From Candidatus Hydrogenedentota bacterium (GTDB lineage: Bacteria; Hydrogenedentota; Hydrogenedentia; Hydrogenedentales; SLHB01): a stretch of 5,472 bases of DNA. The position numbers and the translations under genes were made by a program. Shown in pieces: positions 1 to 4,200 of the stretch; position 1 is the first letter of the stretch; every line of letters begins with the position of its first letter. The notes under the pieces are model-generated. The model searched no databases. It saw only the letters and a program-made list of their open reading frames with translations, and was not told the origin of the DNA. The stretch covers positions 1 to 5,472 of the forward strand of contig JAJDAB010000546.1 of assembly GCA_029262095.1 (NCBI GenBank), in the 5' to 3' direction.

Positions 1-35
1 CGAAGGGGGAGGATTAAGGAGGGGGTGAAATCCCA
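1..35. repeat. Dispersed intergenic palindromic repeat, truncated by the window edge
   Basis: The window opens on cgaagggggagg followed by a G-rich arm (ggaggggg) and tgaaatccc. The start looks like the right half of a ccccttcgaagggg palindrome of the kind seen complete at 2671-2700. Both copies continue with a second run of G after a short A-containing spacer. Elements of this look are spread through the intergenic DNA of many bacterial chromosomes. It lies downstream of the capsid gene terminator and no gene covers it. Copy number in the host cannot be judged from this window. Confidence 0.5.
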
Positions 36-65
36 AAATGAAAACTCGGGATTCATTTCAAACAA

Positions 66-101
66 CCCAAGAAAATGGGCGGGAGCAAATGCTCCCGCCC
101 A
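66..101 (-). terminator. Intrinsic terminator after the major capsid gene
   Basis: Bases 77-86 (gggcgggagc) pair perfectly with 91-100 (gctcccgccc) around a four-base loop. One further T-A pair at 76/101 makes an 11-bp, very GC-rich stem. Read on the minus strand the stem is followed by ATTTTCTT, an adequate U-tract. The stem begins 9 nt after the capsid stop codon at 111-113. It should end the head transcript here or sharply reduce read-through into the genes to the left. Confidence 0.85.
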
Positions 102-110
102 CGGCACTCA

Positions 111-1160
111 CTACACCCAGTCGCTCTGAACAACCACCCGCGCCTTCTCATACAACACCGCGAAGTCCGTCACCACCGTCAAATACGTTCGATCCCACTG
201 CTGATGAATCAGCTTATCGCTCTCCACCAACAGATCCTGCTCCGTCAATTTCGCGACCGCATAATTCCGATCAACAATCGTCAACTTGTCCGCAGGTTGA
301 TCCGCCATCGGAACCAAACGCACACCCAACGGCGTCACCAAGTTCCCCGTACTCGCAAAATCAAACAACGCCGTGTCCTTGAACTCCGACATCCCAAGCA
401 CCGTCTGCGCCAAATCACTGTTCACCAACATATGGGTCGGTGAAAAATAATGATCCAACGTCAATGTCACGAAACCCTTCACGATGTCCGAATATACCCA
501 AGCATCCGCTGTCGCCGTGTTGATTGTGGTCGCAGCCGTTGCAGCACCCGAAGAATCTCCATCCACCAACACCGTCGCCAAACGCGCATCCAGATTACGA
601 CCAAGCCGCTCACCGATACGCTGCAAGTGAACCCGCAACGTCTCAACCGACATGCGACGAATCGCCTCATAAGAAGCGACAACGCCACGCCCCTTCTTAT
701 CCAACCGGACGATGCGATCTCCATACTGAATCTCAGACTCCGGAATCGACGCGCCCTCAGCAACGCTCCGCAACTCCTCATCCTCAGCCGACTCCGTCAC
801 AAACGGCACGTCATACGCCGCACCCTCGATCTTCTCATCCCGGACAATGAGCTCCGGATACGCCGGCTTACGCTTCAACCCCGCCAACACCGCTTCTCGA
901 ACGATGTCCGGAAACAACCACTTCGCATTCGGATCCGTCTGAAAAAACCGATCGACTGTCACCAAATCCAAGTCAACGCCAAACTCCTGCGCACAATAAT
1001 CCTGCACATTCGTATCCATCGCTCGGAAATATTGCGTATGCGTCAGACCCAACGAATCCAGCGTTTCATACAAGCCTTGACCACGAACCTGACGCAACGA
1101 ATCCGCATCCTGACTCAGAAACGCCACCCGCTCTCTAACCATGTCATCCCGATAACCCAT
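111..1160 (-). CDS. Major capsid protein, HK97 fold
   Basis: This is the main structural subunit of the phage head, 349 residues, a usual size for HK97-type capsid proteins. Visible family-like segments are a helical N-terminal region (about 1-80) with the motif LFPDIVREAV at 82-91, which is common before the start of the fold in this group. Next comes a long hairpin-like segment with acidic and glycine residues (about 105-155), then the spine-helix region SYEAIRRMS (163-171) leading to LVDGD (198-202). The C-terminal P/A-domain strands end with RTYLTVVTDF (324-333). The N-terminal region may act as a built-in scaffold removed by the protease encoded upstream, which is inference. A GTG nine bases further upstream is in frame, but that GTG lies inside the Shine-Dalgarno sequence, so the ATG at 1160 is the better start. 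It is last in the visible operon and is followed by a strong terminator. The assignment rests on pattern and context, not on a database match. Confidence 0.88.
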   Translation of the reverse strand: MGYRDDMVRERVAFLSQDADSLRQVRGQGLYETLDSLGLTHTQYFRAMDTNVQDYCAQEFGVDLDLVTVDRFFQTDPNAKWLFPDIVREAVLAGLKRKPAYPELIVRDEKIEGAAYDVPFVTESAEDEELRSVAEGASIPESEIQYGDRIVRLDKKGRGVVASYEAIRRMSVETLRVHLQRIGERLGRNLDARLATVLVDGDSSGAATAATTINTATADAWVYSDIVKGFVTLTLDHYFSPTHMLVNSDLAQTVLGMSEFKDTALFDFASTGNLVTPLGVRLVPMADQPADKLTIVDRNYAVAKLTEQDLLVESDKLIHQQWDRTYLTVVTDFAVLYEKARVVVQSDWV

Positions 1161-1165
1161 TACAA

Positions 1166-1172
1166 CCACCTC
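1166..1172 (-). promoter_or_regulatory. Shine-Dalgarno sequence that fixes the capsid start
   Basis: The minus strand reads GAGGTGG, then TTGTA, then ATG. This strong match to the anti-Shine-Dalgarno lies 5 nt before the ATG at 1160. The alternative GTG start at 1169 falls within the site and has no separate ribosome binding sequence, so it is rejected. Confidence 0.75.
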
Positions 1173-1209
1173 ATGTGTTTAGTATCGACTCAAGCAATCG
1201 CCCACGGAT

Positions 1210-1240
1210 GTCATTCCGAGCGAAGCCGAGGAACCTTTCC
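1210..1240. repeat. Dispersed gtcattccgagcgaag-type intergenic repeat
   Basis: The stretch starts gtcattccgagcgaagcc and continues gaggaaccttt. It has a short ttcc...ggaa dyad and an internal CGAG direct repeat. Units of almost this wording recur in the intergenic DNA of many bacterial genomes, for example in Acidobacteriota; this is recalled knowledge, not checked here. It lies in the gap between the decoration and capsid genes, about 50 bp upstream of the capsid start. No promoter was recognised in it. Confidence 0.5.
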
Positions 1241-1319
1241 AGTCTTCCAAGTAGCGCTACCACCCCGCAGGGCCAAACAACCGATTCAAGTGGCGACGCC
1301 CTATACCCGTTTTTCTTTG

Positions 1320-1351
1320 CTTACTTTCTTTTTCCGCAAAAAGAAAGTAAG
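1320..1351. repeat. 14-bp perfect AT-rich hairpin element
   Basis: Bases 1320-1333 (cttactttcttttt) are perfectly complementary to 1338-1351 around a ccgc loop. On the minus strand the hairpin starts two bases after the stop codon of the decoration gene (1354-1356). Neither side has a T-run after the stem, so it is not a normal intrinsic terminator. It may protect the 3' end of the upstream mRNA or be a chromosomal palindromic repeat. The flank at about 1290-1319 (ggcgacgccctatacccg, then a T-rich run) looks like part of the same element. This and the repeat at 1210-1240 fill most of the 193-bp gap between the genes. Confidence 0.7.
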
Positions 1352-1353
1352 AG

Positions 1354-1734
1354 CTACATCAGCACATGCACCTTCGACGCCGCTGAATCCACCTTCACAT
1401 TCACACCGACGCCATTACCCGACAACGGCGTCTTCACACTCCCATCCGTCGCCGAAGCCAAGACGCCCGCCACGCCATCCACCGTCGGATCCGCGCCCGT
1501 GAAATCAAAAATGCAAACACCCCGAACCTTCACCGGAATCGCCGCACTATTTTGATCCGAAGTCGCCAACGCCTGACTGAAGACAACGTCCTCCGCATCC
1601 GTTGCGTTATCCACCACATACGCCCCCGTCAACTTCACCGCATCACCCTTCGTCAACGCGACCGTCCCCGAAGCCGGCGTCTGACACGTAATCACCAACT
1701 CTGTAACCGCACCACCCACATCACCAAAAGCCAT
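1354..1734 (-). CDS. Putative capsid decoration (cement) protein
   Basis: The product is a small 126-residue protein, rich in Ala, Val, Gly and Thr, with almost no aromatic residues and no membrane segment or signal peptide. Alternating beta-type segments (VTELVITC at 10-17, TVALTKGDAVKL at 24-35, AIPVKVRGVCIFDF at 65-78, GVGVNVKV near the C-terminus) suggest a compact beta barrel. Length, composition, the GDAV segment and the position directly before the major capsid gene fit small head-stabilising proteins such as the DUF2190-like group. That family link is an inference from look and context. A good Shine-Dalgarno AAGGAG (1742-1747) stands 7 nt before the ATG. The gene is separated from the capsid gene by a long hairpin and a dispersed repeat, but the pair is probably co-transcribed. 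Confidence 0.65.
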   Translation of the reverse strand: MAFGDVGGAVTELVITCQTPASGTVALTKGDAVKLTGAYVVDNATDAEDVVFSQALATSDQNSAAIPVKVRGVCIFDFTGADPTVDGVAGVLASATDGSVKTPLSGNGVGVNVKVDSAASKVHVLM

Positions 1735-1774
1735 CTCAACGCTCCTTATTCAAATCAGAAAACTATTTCTCACA

Positions 1775-1801
1775 CCTATAAGGGCAGAACTGTTGCCCCA
1801 A
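1775..1801 (-). promoter_or_regulatory. Weak candidate promoter for decoration and capsid genes
   Basis: On the minus strand TTGGGG (1796-1801) and TATAGG (1775-1780) are separated by 15 bp, resembling poor -35 and -10 boxes. A promoter is wanted here because the hairpin at 1820-1839 looks like a terminator for this strand. The match is weak and the spacing short, so this is a location to test rather than a call. Confidence 0.2.
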
Positions 1802-1807
1802 GATTCA

Positions 1808-1839
1808 CAAACAAAAATCCCCTCTCCTTGGGGAGAGGG
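1808..1839 (-). terminator. Internal intrinsic terminator formed by a ccctctcc/ggagaggg repeat
   Basis: Bases 1820-1827 (ccctctcc) pair with 1832-1839 (ggagaggg) around a ttgg loop. On the minus strand the stem is followed by GATTTTTGTTTG, a good U-rich tail. The plus-strand side continues ttagggtgagggg, typical of a family of dispersed bacterial repeats with this palindrome. It lies between the phosphoesterase-like gene and the decoration gene and could reduce or stop transcription coming from upstream. Confidence 0.6.
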
Positions 1840-1888
1840 TTAGGGTGAGGGGTATCTACCGAAGGTGGATTCACAGCCCCCTTAATTT

Positions 1889-1913
1889 GTGGACGGTCTC
1901 ACGACCGTGCCAC
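1889..1913. repeat. Imperfect palindrome, gtgg-acggtc / gaccg-tgccac type
   Basis: Bases 1889-1898 pair with 1903-1913 around a tcac loop, giving ten base pairs with one bulged G at 1909. A perfect version would need only one extra C after 1892. No T-run follows on the minus strand. It starts 26 bp downstream of the stop codon at 1939-1941, so it may be an mRNA 3'-end structure for the phosphoesterase-like gene, or another chromosomal repeat. Confidence 0.5.
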
Positions 1914-1938
1914 CAAGCCAATCGAAGGTCTCTAACGA

Positions 1939-2640
1939 CTACCCCCGCGCAATCGCCAACGCCAATTCAGCGCGGCCACCCGATTCATCCTCATCCAACA
2001 CCTCAGGTCGACTCACCGGCGAAGGCGGATACTTCACATCAAACCGAACTTCATACGCTCGCAACTGTCCGTGAATCTCCTCCAAAGACAACCCGCGCGA
2101 AACCTGCCGCCAAATCCCCTCATCAAACGCCGAACCATCCAGCTCACGCGCCCGACCACACACCCGCTCCACCGCACGCCGACGCGCAGCGACTCCATCC
2201 GCAACCAAACGCGCCGCTTCACAGTCCGAAAAACCAGACGCCCCCAATACCTCAGCAACCGATCGCACCGCACCCGGACTCAACCCGGCAACACGCTCCC
2301 CGCGAACAAGCCAAACGCCGTCCTCCCCTACAAGCCGCAACGACACTCCGTCATGATCACGGGACACCCAGCGAAAGGACCCAGCGTCTTCACGAACCGC
2401 ATCCCCATCCACATCCAACCAACGCACCGGATGCGAAGCCTTCTCGGATGCCCACAACGATCCATCCAAAGACTCTCCATCGATCCGCCAGCCCACCAAC
2501 GCACCGCCCTGCTCCAAACGTAGATCAAAATGCGGACCGATAGAATCCCGATGCCGATGCAAAACAAACCGCCCGTCCGCAACACCGCCATCAACATCCG
2601 AGGCAGAATCTTGGCGCTCCAACGTCAACGTCCAATACAT
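1939..2640 (-). CDS. LigD-type 3'-phosphoesterase-like domain protein in the phage head operon
   Basis: The product has 233 residues. About residues 24-114 resemble the phosphoesterase (PE) module of bacterial DNA ligase D, a Mn-dependent enzyme that trims 3' ends of DNA during end joining. Visible signs are RFVLHRH (24-30), PHFDLRLE (36-43), a tryptophan at 51 where the family has SWAVPKG, SHP at 69-71 where the family has DHP, and GVWLVRG (108-114), like the closing strand of the domain. H30, H37 and D39 match the usual metal ligands, with R41 and H70 also kept. H30 to H37 is one residue longer than usual, the arginine expected before SHP is not evident, and the later tyrosine is W74, so activity may be altered. 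Residues 120-233 are mostly helical, charged and unrecognised, ending in an acidic tail. There is no ligase or polymerase domain. The start is the ATG at 2640, with GGAG 6 nt upstream; an in-frame TTG at 2652 overlaps that site. The role in phage is unknown. Confidence 0.7.
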   Translation of the reverse strand: MYWTLTLERQDSASDVDGGVADGRFVLHRHRDSIGPHFDLRLEQGGALVGWRIDGESLDGSLWASEKASHPVRWLDVDGDAVREDAGSFRWVSRDHDGVSLRLVGEDGVWLVRGERVAGLSPGAVRSVAEVLGASGFSDCEAARLVADGVAARRRAVERVCGRARELDGSAFDEGIWRQVSRGLSLEEIHGQLRAYEVRFDVKYPPSPVSRPEVLDEDESGGRAELALAIARG

Positions 2641-2646
2641 ACAAAT

Positions 2647-2650
2647 CTCC
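2647..2650 (-). promoter_or_regulatory. Shine-Dalgarno sequence fixing the start of the phosphoesterase-like gene
   Basis: The minus strand reads TTGGAG, six spacer bases, then ATG at 2640. The GGAG core therefore serves the ATG, and the in-frame TTG (2652-2650) that overlaps it is rejected. Confidence 0.65.
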
Positions 2651-2670
2651 AAACTTGTCTTTCGATTGAT

Positions 2671-2700
2671 TTCCCCTTCGAAGGGGGCAAGGGGGATGTT
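2671..2700. repeat. Dispersed intergenic palindromic repeat, ccccttcgaagggg type
   Basis: Bases 2673-2686 form a perfect 14-bp palindrome (ccccttcgaagggg), followed by a further G-run (caaggggg) and atgtt. It is related in wording to the partial copy at 1-35. It occupies most of the 77-bp gap between the small membrane protein gene and the phosphoesterase-like gene. No T-tract follows on the minus strand, so it is not a clear terminator. Confidence 0.6.
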
Positions 2701-2717
2701 GCAACCATTGATCCAAC

Positions 2718-2933
2718 TTAGGAATGTGAACTGACAACCTGCTGCGCCAACGACATGATCACTGCCGCCAAATTTGCCAACAACAACATAACCCCACGCC
2801 CCAACGTCGTTTCCAAACGCTGCACACGTTCCTTGACCTCGCGCACATCATCATCCAAACTCTTCAGTTGGAACGCTTGCGCCTGCCCACACCCACACAC
2901 CTCACACTTCGTTTCGCTAGCTGCCATCGCCAC
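2718..2933 (-). CDS. Small Cys-motif, coiled-coil, single-helix membrane protein
   Basis: The product has 71 residues in three parts. A short N-terminal CEVCGC motif (C10, C13, C15) could hold a metal. An amphipathic stretch (about 21-45, LKSLDDDVREVKERVQRLE) has heptad-like spacing and is probably a coiled coil. A hydrophobic helix (about 48-67) is followed by a short tail. The coiled coil plus C-terminal membrane helix recalls small phage holin-accessory proteins of the XhlA/BhlA type, but those belong near lysis genes, so this is only a resemblance. The start is probably the GTG at 2933: GAGGAG at 2943-2948, which encodes the last two residues of the protease, is 9 nt upstream. An ATG at 2927 is an alternative. 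The gap from the protease stop is only 6 nt, so the two are very likely translationally linked. Confidence 0.7.
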   Translation of the reverse strand: MAMAASETKCEVCGCGQAQAFQLKSLDDDVREVKERVQRLETTLGRGVMLLLANLAAVIMSLAQQVVSSHS

Positions 2934-2939
2934 AAACCC

Positions 2940-3659
2940 CTACTCCTCAGCCCACGTCTCCGATCCCCGCAACACAATCGGCGTATGCACAACGTCCCGT
3001 GCCGCCGCCAACGCCTCCACAACCGGCAACGCGCGCACCTGATCCCTGAATCGCGTTTCACCGGATTCCGCCGAAATGAATCCCGTGCCCTGCGAACCTG
3101 CCGGCACAATCGAACCTTCAATCACTTCGCGCACATCCCGCATCACAAAATGACAACATTCATCACCGTAACTTCGTCCCGGAATGTGGTCGCACGTTCG
3201 CAAGTCCCGCTGACATACCGAACACTCCGGCGTCTGAAACGAAAACCCGATCGACGTTTCCCGATAAACGCCGCCCTCAATGTTACGAATAAAATCCGAA
3301 TTCTCACCCGTCCGCAACACATACACATCCGGCCGAACCGAAGTCCGCGACCCTTCCGCATGCAAATCCGAACGGAAGAACGTTCCCCGCGGCAACGACC
3401 CCCGCAAATCATGCCGTTCCATCAACGGACGCCCCGGCACCATCTCATTGATGCGCGACAACTCGTCGTCTGGAAACCGGCTGAAATGGCGATCCACCTC
3501 GTTGTGACACAAATCGAGCGTGAACACCGCCACATCCTCCGCGCCCAAGGGGCGAAGCGAAAATCGATTCACCTCATCGATCACATCCGGCGACGATTCC
3601 AACCCACGCTGACCAACCAGCGCACCCTCATGCCGAAACACAAACGGCGACAACTCCAT
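2940..3659 (-). CDS. HK97-type prohead maturation protease
   Basis: This serine protease of the phage prohead cleaves the scaffold or capsid N-terminal arm during head maturation. The 239-residue length is usual. Visible signs are an N-terminal strand region with DLCHNEVDRHFSRF (49-62), then PGRPLMERHD (75-84) carrying the likely catalytic H83. RETSIGF (133-139) contains the likely nucleophile S136, and REVIEGSIVPAG (177-188) matches the conserved strand that follows. Between the last two is a cysteine/histidine-rich insert, CSVC...CDH...CCH (C146, C149, C156, H158, C168, C169, H170), probably a zinc-binding loop; comparable inserts occur in some phage proteases. The tail from about 200 is probably not part of the catalytic core. 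GAGGAG at 3669-3674 is 9 nt upstream of the ATG. It is followed after 6 nt by the small membrane protein gene. Its position between portal and capsid genes supports the call. Confidence 0.88.
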   Translation of the reverse strand: MELSPFVFRHEGALVGQRGLESSPDVIDEVNRFSLRPLGAEDVAVFTLDLCHNEVDRHFSRFPDDELSRINEMVPGRPLMERHDLRGSLPRGTFFRSDLHAEGSRTSVRPDVYVLRTGENSDFIRNIEGGVYRETSIGFSFQTPECSVCQRDLRTCDHIPGRSYGDECCHFVMRDVREVIEGSIVPAGSQGTGFISAESGETRFRDQVRALPVVEALAAARDVVHTPIVLRGSETWAEE

Positions 3660-3740
3660 AAATAGATTCTCCTCTTGTTCTTAGGGACCACTACCCCATA
3701 AAGAAGGCGCGTTGCACACTTAAGAATCGGCAAACCGTGT

Positions 3741-3765
3741 GGAGATTCACTCTGATAGAATCTCC
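3741..3765. promoter_or_regulatory. Operator-like inverted repeat over the plus-strand promoter
   Basis: Bases 3741-3748 (ggagattc) and 3758-3765 (gaatctcc) form a perfect 8-bp inverted repeat with a 9-bp spacer. The right arm overlaps the -10 box at 3756-3761 and ends two bases before the ATG at 3768. A repressor bound here would block the promoter, so this is a candidate operator. The function is inferred from position; it could also be chance or a weak hairpin. Confidence 0.5.
3753..3761 (+). promoter_or_regulatory. Extended -10 promoter giving a leaderless mRNA
   Basis: TGATAGAAT matches the extended -10 form TGnTAnnnT (consensus TGnTATAAT). It is followed by six bases and then the ATG at 3768, so transcription would start at or beside the A of the start codon. 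No Shine-Dalgarno sequence precedes this ATG, which agrees with a leaderless transcript. No good -35 box lies at the correct distance, as is common for extended -10 promoters. Confidence 0.55.
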
Positions 3766-3767
3766 CG

Positions 3768-4088
3768 ATGGAAGGACAACAAGACCACCTCATCTGCAGA
3801 GACTGCGGAAACCTAGTGCAAGGCCAAAGTTACTGCAGCCAGTGCGGACGCCACGTCGACGACAGCGTCGACCGAGGACATTTTCTCGGCTTACTTCTGC
3901 TTCGCACGCGGTCGATGGTGCCCGCAGGTGGCGGCAGGCGATATTTATTCGCGATTATTCTTGTTGCGATCATCCTGCTAGTCGGCAATCTATCGGCGCT
4001 CTATCACCTTGTAGGAAGCAAGATCACCTTAATGCTTCTAAGCTTCATCATCGTGGCGATCATCTGGTGGACCCTCGACCACGACTAA
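3768..4088 (+). CDS. Zinc-ribbon protein with two membrane helices (moron-like)
   Basis: The product has 106 residues. The N-terminus has the zinc-ribbon pattern CRDC...CSQC (C10, C13, C23, C26) of the short kind found at the start of many bacterial membrane proteins. A linker with arginines (about 28-58) follows, then two hydrophobic segments at about 59-81 and 86-103 and a short acidic end. The ribbon and both termini are probably cytoplasmic. The protein is not recognised as a named family. It is the only gene on the plus strand and lies between portal and protease, with its own promoter, an operator-like repeat and a possible terminator. This fits a moron, expressed from the prophage independently of the head genes. 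Composition in its second half is more G-rich than the surrounding plus strand. A membrane-located role such as superinfection exclusion or host-surface change is possible, but nothing in the sequence proves it. Confidence 0.65.
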   Translation: MEGQQDHLICRDCGNLVQGQSYCSQCGRHVDDSVDRGHFLGLLLLRTRSMVPAGGGRRYLFAIILVAIILLVGNLSALYHLVGSKITLMLLSFIIVAIIWWTLDHD

Positions 4089-4180
4089 GCGCAATGGACC
4101 TTATCCCAGACCATTCAACGGCACCCAAACATGACCGCCAACCGCAAGAATCGGTAAGAGTTCCCCATACCCCAATCTCT

Positions 4181-4200
4181 ACGCGCCTTCGCGTTTCTCT
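4181..4200 (+). terminator. Possible short terminator for the plus-strand gene
   Basis: Bases 4181-4185 (acgcg) pair with 4190-4194 (cgcgt) around a cctt loop, and the plus strand then reads TTTCTCT. The stem is only 5 bp but GC-rich. It lies in the 111-bp convergent gap between the zinc-ribbon gene and the end of the portal gene, where terminators for both directions would be expected. Nothing else was seen in this gap. Confidence 0.35.

Noticed and set aside
36..58. 7-bp inverted repeat aaatgaa/ttcattt after the capsid terminator
   Set aside because: It is AT-rich with a 9-base loop, and is already downstream of a much stronger terminator. It is probably chance.
450..1502. Long plus-strand open frame of 350 codons
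   Set aside because: It runs antisense to the capsid and decoration genes, gives an Arg/His/Pro-rich product with no fold-like pattern, and crosses the intergenic repeats. It is a shadow of the skewed base composition.
1845..2543. Plus-strand open frame of 232 codons rich in Pro, His and Gln
   Set aside because: It is antisense to the phosphoesterase-like gene, has low-complexity composition, and starts inside a repeat. No Shine-Dalgarno sequence supports it.
1..2700. Possible CRISPR or tandem repeat array from the repeated palindromes
   Set aside because: The elements differ in sequence and are irregularly spaced, so there is no repeat-spacer pattern.
2718..2933. Naming the small membrane protein as a holin or XhlA homologue
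   Set aside because: Only the general layout of coiled coil plus helix matches. The location is a head module and no lysis gene is in view.
2868..3665. Plus-strand open frame of 265 codons opposite the protease
   Set aside because: It is Arg-rich antisense to a well-supported protease gene with its own ribosome binding site.
3712..3717. TTGCAC as a -35 box for the plus-strand promoter
   Set aside because: It is 38 bp from the -10 box, far beyond the usual 16-18 bp.
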